64,000 nt of DNA from Rhodospirillales bacterium (GTDB taxonomy: Bacteria > Pseudomonadota > Alphaproteobacteria > Rhodospirillales > Defluviicoccaceae), in NCBI GenBank assembly GCA_016710335.1, contig JADJXQ010000003.1, positions 368,004-432,003 on the forward strand. Reading direction: 5' to 3'. The translations under genes were made by a program, and so were the position numbers. Below are positions 16,648 through 24,964 of this stretch, piece after piece. A model generated the notes under the pieces. That model saw only the letters and a list, made by a program, of their open reading frames with translations, ran no database searches and had not been told where the DNA came from. Every line of letters starts with the position of its first letter. Positions within the stretch are counted from its first letter, which is position 1.

Positions 16648-18765
16648 ATGAAGCTCGCTCGCGCCGCATCGGCCGTGGCACAGGAGTCTGAGGCCGCCGC
16701 CGAGCCGAACGTCGCGCCGCAGGCCAGCCTCGCGGAGATGGTCAACGCCATCCGGATGCTGGCCGCCGACGCGGTTGAGAAGGCGAAGTCCGGCCACCCC
16801 GGCCTGCCCATGGGAATGGCCACCGTGGCGACGGTGTTGTGGAGCCGCTTCCTCAAGTTCGATCCGTCGCGGCCGCGGTGGGAGGATCGTGACCGGTTCA
16901 TCCTTTCGGCTGGACACGGCTCGATGCTGCTCTACGCGCTGTTCTACCTCACCGGTTACGAGGACGTGACCATCGATGAGATCCGTCGCTTCCGCCAGTT
17001 GCACTCCAAGACCCCGGGGCATCCCGAATACGGAGTGACCGAAGGCGTCGAGACCACCACCGGCCCGCTTGCCCAGGGGTTCGGCAACGCCGTCGGCATG
17101 GCGCTGGCGGAGCGGCTCCGTAACGCCCGCTGGGGCGACGCTGTTGTCGACCACTACACATATTGCGTCGTCGGCGACGGCTGCCTGATGGAGGGGCTCA
17201 GCCAGGAGGCCTTGTCGCTGGCCGGTTTTCTGAGGCTGAACAAGCTGATCGTACTGTGGGACGACAACCGCATCTGCATCGATGGCTCGACCGAGATGGC
17301 CACCGGCGACAACCAGATCGCCCGCTTCGAGGCGTCCGGCTGGCATGCCGAGGCGGTCGACGGGGACGATGCGGAGGCGATCGCGCGAGCGATTGCGAAA
17401 GCGCGACAGACAGACCGGCCGTCGTTCATCGCGTGTCGGACCATCATCGGCCGCGGCGCGCCGAACAAGCAGGGCACCGCGGCGACCCACGGTGCGCCGC
17501 TCGGCGAGGACGAGGTGGCTGGCGTCCGGAAAACGCTGAATTGGCCCTATCCGCCCTTCGTCATCCCAACCCACATCCTCGATGCGTGGCGCCAGATCGG
17601 CCGGCGCAACGTCGGCGAGCGCGAGGCGTGGGAAGCCCGCTTCGAGGCCTTGACCGCCGAGCAGAAGGCGGAATACCAGCGGACCAAGCGGGGCGAGTTG
17701 CACCGCGGCTGGCAGGAGCCGCTTAATTCGTTCAAGCAGCGCCTCGCCGTATCAAGGCCGAACTGGGCGACGCGCAAGGCGTCGGGACAGGCGCTCGAGA
17801 TCCTGGCGCGCCAGTTCCCCGAGTTGATCGGCGGTTCGGCCGATCTCACCGAGTCCTGCTATGCCAAGCCGCCCGACATGAAGGAGGTCGAGCCCGGCGA
17901 TTACAGCGGCCGCTACATCCATTATGGCGTCCGCGAACACGCCATGGCGGCGATCATGAATGGCATCGCGCTGCACGGCGGTTTCATTCCCTACGGCAGC
18001 ACGTTCTTCGTGTTCGTCGACTACATGCGGGGCGCCATCCGCATGTCGGCGCTGATGAAGCAGCGGGTGATCTACGTCTGCACCCATGACTCCATCGGCG
18101 TCGGCGAGGACGGTCCGACCCACCATCCGTCGGAGACCATCGCCGGGCTGCGGGTCATGCCGAACCTGCTTGTGTTCCGCCCGGCCGACGCCGTCGAGAC
18201 GTTCGAGTGCTGGGTGGTTGCGCTCACCGAATACGACATGCCGTCGACCCTGGTGTTGTCCCGCCAGGCGGTGCCGGCGGTGCGCACCGACCACGTCAGC
18301 GTCAATTTGAGTGCGCGCGGCGCCTACGTCCTGCGTGAGGCCGAGGCCGGCCCGCGGGAGGTGACCATCTTCGCGACGGGCTCGGAGGTGCATATCGCCG
18401 TCGAGGCGCGGGAACGGCTGGAGGCCGAAGGCATCCCGACCGCGGTGGTGTCGATGCCGTGCTGGAAACTGTTCGACATCCAGCCGGCCAAGTACCGTCA
18501 GGAGGTGCTCGGGCCCAAGTGGCCGCACGGGGTGCGAGTGGCGGTGGAGGCCGCAATCGCGCCCGGCTGGGACAAGTACATCGGCGAGTACGGCATTTTC
18601 ATCGGCCTCAAGGACTTCAGCCTGTCGGCTCCTGGCCCGGATCTGTTCAAGTACTTCGGCATCACCGCCGACAACGTCTACGCCAAGGCAAGGGAAGCGG
18701 CGGCGCGGCTCCGGGTGGAGGCGCGCCGGCCAGGCGCCGGGCTCGGCATCGACGTGGTCGGCTGA
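16648..18765 (+). CDS. tkt: Transketolase
   Basis: About 705 residues. The ATG at 16648 has GAGGAG nine bases upstream; the frame is open back to 16585, overlapping prk. Thiamine-diphosphate enzyme signatures are present: AVEKAKSGHPGLPMGMA near the start, the cofactor motif GDGCLMEGLSQEALSLAG with DDNRI near 175-210, and in the pyrimidine domain GVREHAMAAIMNGIALHGGF and HDSIGVGEDGPTHHP. The length is slightly above the usual 660-670, due to a longer N-terminus. It moves two-carbon units between sugar phosphates, regenerating ribulose-5-phosphate for the preceding kinase. Confidence 0.95.
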   Translation: MKLARAASAVAQESEAAAEPNVAPQASLAEMVNAIRMLAADAVEKAKSGHPGLPMGMATVATVLWSRFLKFDPSRPRWEDRDRFILSAGHGSMLLYALFYLTGYEDVTIDEIRRFRQLHSKTPGHPEYGVTEGVETTTGPLAQGFGNAVGMALAERLRNARWGDAVVDHYTYCVVGDGCLMEGLSQEALSLAGFLRLNKLIVLWDDNRICIDGSTEMATGDNQIARFEASGWHAEAVDGDDAEAIARAIAKARQTDRPSFIACRTIIGRGAPNKQGTAATHGAPLGEDEVAGVRKTLNWPYPPFVIPTHILDAWRQIGRRNVGEREAWEARFEALTAEQKAEYQRTKRGELHRGWQEPLNSFKQRLAVSRPNWATRKASGQALEILARQFPELIGGSADLTESCYAKPPDMKEVEPGDYSGRYIHYGVREHAMAAIMNGIALHGGFIPYGSTFFVFVDYMRGAIRMSALMKQRVIYVCTHDSIGVGEDGPTHHPSETIAGLRVMPNLLVFRPADAVETFECWVVALTEYDMPSTLVLSRQAVPAVRTDHVSVNLSARGAYVLREAEAGPREVTIFATGSEVHIAVEARERLEAEGIPTAVVSMPCWKLFDIQPAKYRQEVLGPKWPHGVRVAVEAAIAPGWDKYIGEYGIFIGLKDFSLSAPGPDLFKYFGITADNVYAKAREAAARLRVEARRPGAGLGIDVVG

Positions 18766-18804
18766 GGCGCCGGGAGCGGCGGGACAGAGGCGGCTTCACG
18801 CGTC

Positions 18805-19455
18805 ATGATCAAGGTGGCGCCGTCGATCCTCTCGGCCGATTTCGCTAGGCTCGGCGACGAGGTGCGGGCGATCGACGCCGCCGGCTGCGATTACGTCCAC
18901 GTCGACGTCATGGACGGGCACTTCGTGCCAAACCTCACCATCGGCCCGCTGGTAATCCGCGCGATCCGCCCGCACACGACCAAGCCCTTCGACGTGCACC
19001 TGATGATCGACCCGGCGGCGCCGTACCTGGAGTCGTTCGCCGCCGCCGGCGCCGACATCATCACCGTCCATGTCGAAGCCGACCGCCACCTCGACCGCTC
19101 GCTGCAGGTCATCCGCGGCCTCGGCAAGAAGGCCGGCGTGTCGCTCAATCCGGCCACTCCCGAGAGCACGATCGCACACATCCTCGACCGCCTCGACCTG
19201 ATCCTGGTGATGACCGTCAACCCTGGCTTCGGCGGCCAGTCGTTCATTTCTGCCCAGTTGGAGAAGGTGCGCTGCATCCGACGGATGATCGGCGACCGCC
19301 CGATCGAACTGGAGGTCGACGGCGGCGTCAACGCGGAGACAGCGCCGGCGGTGATCGAGGCCGGCGCCGACGTGCTGGTCGCCGGCACCGCCGTCTTCGG
19401 CCAGCCCGACTACGCCCGCGCCATCCAGGCGCTGCGGCCGGCCGAACGGCAGTGA
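18805..19455 (+). CDS. rpe: Ribulose-phosphate 3-epimerase
   Basis: A 216-residue TIM-barrel protein of normal length. It shows KVAPSILSADFARLGDEVRA at the start, VHVDVMDGHFVPNLTIG near 35, DVHLMIDPAAPY near 65, LVMTVNPGFGGQSFI near 138 and EVDGGVNAETAP near 173. The metal-ligand histidines and catalytic aspartates of the family are all there. It interconverts ribulose-5-phosphate and xylulose-5-phosphate. It lies 39 bases after transketolase, completing a prk-tkt-rpe unit. Confidence 0.96.
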   Translation: MIKVAPSILSADFARLGDEVRAIDAAGCDYVHVDVMDGHFVPNLTIGPLVIRAIRPHTTKPFDVHLMIDPAAPYLESFAAAGADIITVHVEADRHLDRSLQVIRGLGKKAGVSLNPATPESTIAHILDRLDLILVMTVNPGFGGQSFISAQLEKVRCIRRMIGDRPIELEVDGGVNAETAPAVIEAGADVLVAGTAVFGQPDYARAIQALRPAERQ

Positions 19456-19538
19456 CGGGACTTCGCTGCCCCGCAAAGACGATGTTTATAATCGATTCGC
19501 ACGGCTCTAGCAGCGACCCTTAGGTGGGGGAGGGACCA

Positions 19539-21011
19539 ATGGCTGGAGACCCCAGCATCTTCATCGGCAAAGCGGACGGGCCGGTGGTGCTCGACCTCGG
19601 CTACGCCAACCGCCATGGGTTGATCGCCGGCGCCACCGGTACCGGCAAGACGGTGACCCTGCAGATTCTGGCCGAGGGCTTTTCCGCGGCCGGGGTGCCG
19701 GTGTTCCTCTCCGACGTCAAAGGGGACCTGTCCGGCCTCTGTTCGTCCTGGCAGCCGGCGGAACCGTTCATCGAGCGCGCCCGCGCCGTCGGCCTTGATC
19801 CGTATCAGCCGGCGGCGTTCCCGTGCGTGTTCTGGGACGTGCTGGGGGAGCAGGGCCACCCGATCCGCGCCACCGTGTCGGAGATGGGGCCGGTGCTGCT
19901 CGCCCGCCTGCTCGAACTGAACGACACTCAAGAAGGGGTGCTGGCGGTCGCCTTCGCGGTCGCCGACGACGAAGGCATGGTCCTGCTCGACCTCAAGGAC
20001 CTGCGGGCGATGCTCAACTTCGTCGACGACAACGCCAAGCTACTGGCCAGCACATACGGGCATGTGGCCTCGGCGACGGTAGGTGCGATCCTGCGCCGGC
20101 TGCTGGTGCTCGAGCGGGAAGGGGGCGACCGGTTCTTCGGCGAGCCCGCTCTCGACGTCCATGATCTGCTGCGCTGCGACCGCGACGGCCGGGGCCTGAT
20201 CCACGTGCTGGCGGCCGACAAGCTGATCCGCCAGCGCCGGCTGTACGCGACGTTCCTGTTATGGCTTCTGTCGGAGTTGTTCGAGGAGTTGCCGGAGGTC
20301 GGCGACCCGGACAAACCCACGCTGGTGTTCTTCTTCGACGAGGCGCATCTCCTGTTCGACGACGCGCCCAAGGCGCTGCTCGACAAGGTGGAGCAAGTGG
20401 TGCGACTGATTCGCTCCAAGGGCGTCGGCGTCTATTTCGTCACCCAGAGCCCGACCGACCTGCCCGACGACGTGCTGGGCCAACTGGGCAACCGGGTGCA
20501 GCATGCGTTGCGGGCGTTCACAGCCAAGGACAGGAAGGCGATCCGCGCCGCGGCGGACACGTTCCGGGCCAATCCGGCGTTCGAGACCGAGGCGGCTATC
20601 ACCCAAGTCGGCATCGGCGAGGCGCTGGTCTCGACGCTCGAAGCCAATGGGGCGCCGGGGATCGTGCAGCGCACCCTGATCCGCCCGCCATCGTCCAGGG
20701 TCGGCCCGGCGCCGGCGGCCGAGCAGGCAGCGGCCGCGGCCGCAAGCCCTGTCGGCGGCCGCTACGACACCGCGGTGGACCGCCATTCGGCGTACGAACA
20801 GCTCGCGTCGCGGGCCGAGGCGGCGGCGCAACTGGCCAAGGCCGCCGACCGCCAGCCGCCCCCTCAGCCGCGACCGGAACCCCGGCAGCGGACGCGGCGC
20901 GGCGACAGCATGTTCGAGGCGGCCGCCAAGAGTACCTTGCGCAGCGTCGGCCGCCATGTCGGTCGAGAGCTGGTCCGCGGCGTCCTCGGCTCGCTGTTCA
21001 AAGGGAGGTAG
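19539..21011 (+). CDS. HerA-like DUF853 ATPase (YjgR family)
   Basis: About 490 residues from the ATG at 19539, preceded by a GGGGGAGGGA ribosome site; a GTG at 19524 is possible. FtsK/HerA-type ATPase features are GLIAGATGTGKTVTLQIL (Walker A, near 36), FLSDVKGDLSGL near 60 and the Walker B TLVFFFDEAHLLFDDAPK near 265. QSPTDLPDDVLGQLGNRVQHALRAFTAKD near 305 is diagnostic of the DUF853/YjgR group. Its role is not established; related HerA proteins pump or remodel DNA. The last 110 residues are low-complexity and rich in Ala, Pro and Gln. No NurA-type nuclease partner is nearby. Confidence 0.85.
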   Translation: MAGDPSIFIGKADGPVVLDLGYANRHGLIAGATGTGKTVTLQILAEGFSAAGVPVFLSDVKGDLSGLCSSWQPAEPFIERARAVGLDPYQPAAFPCVFWDVLGEQGHPIRATVSEMGPVLLARLLELNDTQEGVLAVAFAVADDEGMVLLDLKDLRAMLNFVDDNAKLLASTYGHVASATVGAILRRLLVLEREGGDRFFGEPALDVHDLLRCDRDGRGLIHVLAADKLIRQRRLYATFLLWLLSELFEELPEVGDPDKPTLVFFFDEAHLLFDDAPKALLDKVEQVVRLIRSKGVGVYFVTQSPTDLPDDVLGQLGNRVQHALRAFTAKDRKAIRAAADTFRANPAFETEAAITQVGIGEALVSTLEANGAPGIVQRTLIRPPSSRVGPAPAAEQAAAAAASPVGGRYDTAVDRHSAYEQLASRAEAAAQLAKAADRQPPPQPRPEPRQRTRRGDSMFEAAAKSTLRSVGRHVGRELVRGVLGSLFKGR

Positions 21012-21122
21012 TCGCCGACCGTCCGGCATCTTCAGCCGGCATCGACTCGCCGGAAGCAAAAGGCGTTGTTGAGTGACCCGGCAAATTGCCGTACGTTGAT
21101 CGCACAACTCCGGGAGCAACAA

Positions 21123-21446
21123 ATGAGCACGATTGCGAAGGTCGGAAGGCGCGAAGCAGCGTACCGAGGCGAGCGTCTCGAGGCTCGCGTGTCAGCGGAA
21201 CAAAAGGCTTTCTTTCAGCGGGCCGCCGAATTGCAGGGGCGTACACTCACGGGCTTCATTATCGCGAGCGCACAGGAAGCCGCAGCGCGCACCATCGAGG
21301 ACGCGCAGATGGTGCGCCTGAACGCCGAGGAAAGCCGGGCATTTGCTGAAGCGCTGCTGCACCCTCGCGATCCGGCGGCAGACGTCCAGGTAGCCGCCCG
21401 CCGCTACGTCGAGGCGTTGAGCGCCCACAATCCTGTTGGAGACTAA
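21123..21446 (+). CDS. DUF1778 antitoxin (TacA-like)
   Basis: A 107-residue protein from the ATG at 21123, with GGGAG seven bases upstream. The middle shows the DUF1778 ribbon-helix-helix pattern RLEARVSAEQKAFFQRAAELQGRTLTGFIIASAQEAA, which binds the operator as a dimer. The C-terminal tail after residue 65 is the part that usually wraps the toxin. A GNAT acetyltransferase follows after 24 bases, the normal order of this toxin-antitoxin class. The pair probably represses its own promoter, which would lie in the 110 bases upstream. Confidence 0.85.
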   Translation: MSTIAKVGRREAAYRGERLEARVSAEQKAFFQRAAELQGRTLTGFIIASAQEAAARTIEDAQMVRLNAEESRAFAEALLHPRDPAADVQVAARRYVEALSAHNPVGD

Positions 21447-21470
21447 GCGGCGGAGGCCGGGCTGCCGCCG

Positions 21471-21962
21471 TTGAGGATTGAGCGGCTATCGAACCGGCAC
21501 GAGCGGACAGCTTTCACCAGCGGCGCCGACATCCTTGATCGGTATCTCCGGATGCAGGCTGGCCAGGATGTGCGGAGACGATTGGCGGCGTGTTTCGTGC
21601 TGGTGTCCGGCGACGATCCTACGCCGCTCGGCTACTACACGCTCGCGGCGACCAGCGTGGCGCTGGTCGATCTCCCCGACAGGCTGGCGAAGCGGCTGCC
21701 ACGGTACCCGAACGTGCCCGCGACCTTGGTGGGGCGCCTCGCGGTCGAAACGCGGTTCCATGGGCACCGGTTCGGCGAACTGCTCCTGTTCGACGCGCTC
21801 AGACGGACGCTTTGCAGCGATATCGCGTCTTACGCATTTGTCGTCGACGCGAAGGATGAAACGGCTGCCGGCTTCTACGGCCGATACCGGTTTCTTCCTC
21901 TCACCAGGGGGAGTCGTCGCATGTTCCTGCCGATGGCCGAGGTCGCGAAGCTGTTCGCGTAA
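21471..21962 (+). CDS. GNAT-family acetyltransferase toxin (TacT-like)
   Basis: A 163-residue GNAT protein. HERTAFTSGADILDRYLRMQAGQDVRRRLAACFVL near the start is typical of TacT-group toxins. The acetyl-CoA-binding region is LVGRLAVETRFHGHRFGELLLFDALRR near 85, and VVDAKDETAAGFYGRYRFLPL is near 125. Characterised relatives acetylate the amino group of charged tRNAs and stop translation; the cognate antitoxin is the preceding gene. The start is uncertain: the TTG at 21471 lies 14 bases after GGAGG, while a CTG at 21462 is at better spacing and in frame. Confidence 0.83.
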   Translation: MRIERLSNRHERTAFTSGADILDRYLRMQAGQDVRRRLAACFVLVSGDDPTPLGYYTLAATSVALVDLPDRLAKRLPRYPNVPATLVGRLAVETRFHGHRFGELLLFDALRRTLCSDIASYAFVVDAKDETAAGFYGRYRFLPLTRGSRRMFLPMAEVAKLFA

Positions 21963-21991
21963 CCGGCGCACATCTCAGAAGGACGACGGCC

Positions 21992-22504
21992 TCACGCGAT
22001 GGCGTCGATGTCGGCGTCGGAGAGGCCGCCGGGGACGATGGTGATGGGGAGCGGCAGTTTGCCGGCGCGCTTCAGCACGTGCGAGATCAGGCGGCCAGGG
22101 CCGTCGGAGCCGGACGCGGCGCCGAGCACCAGGACGGAGATGCCGCTGCCTTCTTCGTCGATGAGCTTCATCAACTCGTCGGTGAGCTTGCCCTCGCGGA
22201 TGTGAACGACCGGCATGGCCCCCGACAGCCGCTGGACCACGGACGCCACCACCTGCAGCATTTCCTCGGCCTGTTCCCGGCGCTCCTCCTCCATCAGGTG
22301 GCCGACCGCCATCCAATGCTGGAACTCGGCCGCCTCCACCACGTAGAGCAACGCCACGCGACCGCCGGTATGGCGGGCGCGTCGGCACGCGTAGCGCAGC
22401 GCCTGGTGCAGCTCTTCGCTCTCGTCGACGACGCAGAGAAAGGTGCGTGGCGATACGTCCGGCGTTACCTCCGCCTCGGGATCCGTTCGTTCGCTGGCAA
22501 TCAA
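21992..22504 (-). CDS. Universal stress protein, UspA family
   Basis: A 170-residue protein. FLCVVDESEELHQALRYACRRAR opens the Usp fold near residue 22, and the closing region IDEEGSGISVLVLGAASGSDGPGRLISHVLKRAGKLPLPITIVPG holds the G-2x-G-9x-G-type nucleotide loop. It starts with TTG, with AAGGAG at ideal spacing overlapping the end of the preceding TIGR02186 gene, so translation is coupled. It is the third gene of a TauE-TIGR02186-Usp operon on the reverse strand. Its molecular role is unknown beyond the stress-linked family name. Confidence 0.82.
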   Translation of the reverse strand: MIASERTDPEAEVTPDVSPRTFLCVVDESEELHQALRYACRRARHTGGRVALLYVVEAAEFQHWMAVGHLMEEERREQAEEMLQVVASVVQRLSGAMPVVHIREGKLTDELMKLIDEEGSGISVLVLGAASGSDGPGRLISHVLKRAGKLPLPITIVPGGLSDADIDAIA

Positions 22505-22507
22505 GCT

Positions 22508-23254
22508 TCACTCCTTGCGGAACACGGCGCTGGCGATCCATCCTGCCACCACCGCGAACAGGATGGCAAGGACCCCATAGGCCATCGCATGCCGGTGTGC
22601 GAAGTCGAAGATGCGCGCCGAAAAGCCGACCTTGCTGACCACCAGGGGCGTGATCTCGGCGCTCGTGACTTCGCCGTCCCGCAACAAGTAGACGGCGACG
22701 GTGTAGATCCCGGTCGGCGCATTGTCCGGAAAATAGATGTCGGTGCGGAACAGGCGATTGCCGAGGAAGGCGATCTGCGCCGTCTCCCGCGTGTAGAGGT
22801 CGCTCCTCTGCATGTTGCGGATGAAGCCCTCGCGAAACTCCGACAAGTCTTCCGCGGGTGCGACGTCGGATGCCGTTAGACGTACCTGCTCGATGCCGAT
22901 TTCATGTCGCGCGCCGACACTGTCGGAAACGAATTGCTCGATCGGGCGGCTGGACGCAACGGCATAGAAGCTGGGAACATCGGTGAACGTCACCTCGGCG
23001 GTGTTGATCCAGATGCCGCCGACGCGCCCCTTGCGGCGGACCACCTTGGTGGCGTTTGGGCCGCGCACCACAACGACCACATCGCCCTCTCCCTCGGTGG
23101 CGCCGAACAGCAGAATGTCCGCCCCGGTAAAACCGGTGGTGATGCTGACGAGGTGGTTGGAGAGATCCGCAACCAGGTCCGTCGTCGCCATGCGGGGCGC
23201 CATCAACAGCGCCAGGCAAAACGCGAACGTCGTGACGGTGCGCAACCGCCTCAT
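22508..23254 (-). CDS. TIGR02186-family membrane-anchored protein
   Basis: A 248-residue protein with an N-terminal signal or anchor (residues 1-25), a large non-cytoplasmic domain and one C-terminal membrane helix (HRHAMAYGVLAILFAVVAGWIASAVF). The opening ADLSNHLVSITTGFTGADILLFGATEGEGDVVVVVRGP is the recognisable signature of the alphaproteobacterial TIGR02186 family. Function is unknown. In this family the gene regularly sits beside a TauE/SafE permease, as here, where the two overlap by four bases. I would expect the two proteins to work together at the inner membrane, perhaps as a periplasmic partner of the exporter. Confidence 0.75.
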   Translation of the reverse strand: MRRLRTVTTFAFCLALLMAPRMATTDLVADLSNHLVSITTGFTGADILLFGATEGEGDVVVVVRGPNATKVVRRKGRVGGIWINTAEVTFTDVPSFYAVASSRPIEQFVSDSVGARHEIGIEQVRLTASDVAPAEDLSEFREGFIRNMQRSDLYTRETAQIAFLGNRLFRTDIYFPDNAPTGIYTVAVYLLRDGEVTSAEITPLVVSKVGFSARIFDFAHRHAMAYGVLAILFAVVAGWIASAVFRKE

Positions 23255-24171
23255 GGCTTCGGCACCACGGCGCCAATGGAATACAGGTCGTTTGGCGTGG
23301 CGACCAGATCGAATACCAGCTTGCCGCAGGTCGCCAGCACCAGCAGCGCCAGCAGCACCCGGAGGTGGCTGCCACGCATCCGGCCGCCGGTGCGCGCGCC
23401 GAACTGGGCCCCGATGACGCCGCCGATCAGCAGCAGGAGGGCCAGCATCACGTCGACGGTCTGATTGGTTACCGCATGCAGCAAGGTCACGTTGGCGGTG
23501 ACAAAAATGATCTGGAACAGAGAGGTTCCGACCACAACTGCCGTCGGCATGCCGAGCAGGTAGATCATCGCCGGCACCATGATGAAGCCGCCGCCGACGC
23601 CCATGATCGCCACCAGCATACCGACGAAGACCCCGACGCCAAGGGGGAGCAGGGCGCTGATGTACAGTCTCGAGCGCCGAAAACGCATCTTCAGCGGCAG
23701 CCGGTCGCGCCAGGTTCGTTCGGGGCGCGGCGGGTGCGACGCCTTGACCTTCTGGCCGCGCATCGCCTTCAAGCTCTCGATCAGCATCAGAAGGCCGATG
23801 ACGCCGAGGAAGACAACGAACGACAGCCGGATGACCAAGTCGATGTGGCCCATGTTGCGCAACAGGGTGAAGATCAACACTCCGACCGACGAGCCCGCGA
23901 AACCGCCGGCGAGGAGCACGACGCCCATCCTGATGTCGACGCTGTCGCGGCGCCAGTGAACGAGAACACCCGAGACCGACGACGCGACGATCTGGTTGGC
24001 GCCCGTGGCGACCGCGACCGCCGGCGGAATGCCGATGAAGAACAGCAACGGTGTCATCAGGAAGCCTCCGCCGACCCCGAACAGGCCGGACAGGAACCCG
24101 ATCAAGGCGCCAAGGCCGAGGATTACGACGACGTTGACCGACATCTCGGCGATGGGAAGGTAGATTTCCAT
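23251..24171 (-). CDS. TauE/SafE-family anion (sulfite-type) exporter
   Basis: A 306-residue permease with about eight hydrophobic segments and the duplicated TauE/SafE core: ALIGFLSGLFGVGGGFLMTPLLFFIGIPPAVAVATGANQI in the first half, and FVGMLVAIMGVGGGFIMVPAMIYLLGMPTAVVVGTSLFQI in the second. The family exports sulfite, sulfoacetate or related organosulfur anions, with substrates rarely tested. It heads an operon with TIGR02186 and universal-stress genes. Confidence 0.88.
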   Translation of the reverse strand: MEIYLPIAEMSVNVVVILGLGALIGFLSGLFGVGGGFLMTPLLFFIGIPPAVAVATGANQIVASSVSGVLVHWRRDSVDIRMGVVLLAGGFAGSSVGVLIFTLLRNMGHIDLVIRLSFVVFLGVIGLLMLIESLKAMRGQKVKASHPPRPERTWRDRLPLKMRFRRSRLYISALLPLGVGVFVGMLVAIMGVGGGFIMVPAMIYLLGMPTAVVVGTSLFQIIFVTANVTLLHAVTNQTVDVMLALLLLIGGVIGAQFGARTGGRMRGSHLRVLLALLVLATCGKLVFDLVATPNDLYSIGAVVPKP

Positions 24172-24192
24172 GCCGTGTAGACCCCCGAGCTT

Positions 24193-24238
24193 CGCTATGG
24201 CATCAACGATGCCCCGCGCTATGGCTCAACGATGCCCC
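24193..24238. repeat. Imperfect 22-23 bp tandem repeat in intergenic DNA
   Basis: CGCTATGGCATCAACGATGCCCC (24193-24215) is followed one base later by CGCTATGGCTCAACGATGCCCC (24217-24238), identical apart from one missing base. It lies just upstream of the TauE start. A third partial CGCTATT follows at 24244. Confidence 0.75.
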
Positions 24239-24335
24239 GCTGTCGCTATTGTAGTCGAACGCTGCCGCCTTCAGAAGGCCGCGACACTCCGTGCATCGGC
24301 CAACATAGTCGTTTAGGTAGAAGCCGTTAGACAGT

Positions 24336-24386
24336 GGATTTAGCAGAGCGCGGTGGCGGTGTCACGCGCGCCTTGAGGATTTAGCA
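24336..24386. repeat. Pair of direct repeats GGATTTAGCA, 41 bp apart
   Basis: GGATTTAGCA occurs at 24336-24345 and 24377-24386 within the gap between the ACT-domain gene and the TauE operon. Both copies are followed by similar AG/GCGCGG-type bases. They could be regulator sites for the TauE operon or simply a decayed duplication. Confidence 0.45.
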
Positions 24387-24427
24387 AGTTCGCGCGGGCT
24401 TGATCCGTCCTCCGCTGAAGCCGCGGA

Positions 24428-24958
24428 TCAGGCCTCCTCGCTATGGCAGGTGAGGCCCAGGCCACCAGCCGTGTTGACGACGGTGGCAAGGCAAGTACGC
24501 ACCTTCGGCTCCGGGATGTGGAGGTCCATGACGACGACGTACTGGATCCCCGCAGCGCCGGAAAGGCGCTCCGCTACCAGGCGGACGATGTTGGTGTCGA
24601 ACTGGACGAAAACCTCCGACAGGCGGGCCACCAGCCCCGGCCGGTCGCCGCCGCTGACCGTGAGCCGATGTGTGGCTCGGGCATCCGCGGCGTGGATGGT
24701 CGTCAGCTTGAACGGCACGACCGCAACGCTCGCAGTCTCCAGTTCCGGGAGTGCCTTCAGCCCCTGTTCCACGGTCGCAAGGTCCGTTCCTTCGGGACAT
24801 TCAACCACGGCAGTGAATTCGGCCGCGCCGCCGAGAACGGAGAATGACGTATCGCCGAGGTTGCCACCCACGTCGAACAGATACCCCGTGATCGCTGCCA
24901 CCAGACCCACCTTGTCGGCACACGAAACGGTCACCAGAGCGTTGGTCGTCATTTTCAT
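24428..24958 (-). CDS. Two-ACT-domain regulator, GcvR-like
   Basis: A 176-residue protein made of two ACT domains. LVTVSCADKVGLVAAITGYLFDVGGNLGDTSFSVLGG opens the first (residues 8-45), and RLTVSGGDRPGLVARLSEVFVQFDTNIVRLVAERL the second (near 97). This architecture matches the GcvR / glycine cleavage repressor-like group, whose members sense amino acids. No glycine cleavage genes are in the window, so its target is unknown. The next gene upstream on this strand (Nudix) ends six bases before it, so the two are probably cotranscribed. Confidence 0.72.
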   Translation of the reverse strand: MKMTTNALVTVSCADKVGLVAAITGYLFDVGGNLGDTSFSVLGGAAEFTAVVECPEGTDLATVEQGLKALPELETASVAVVPFKLTTIHAADARATHRLTVSGGDRPGLVARLSEVFVQFDTNIVRLVAERLSGAAGIQYVVVMDLHIPEPKVRTCLATVVNTAGGLGLTCHSEEA

Positions 24959-24964
24959 GTCCCC

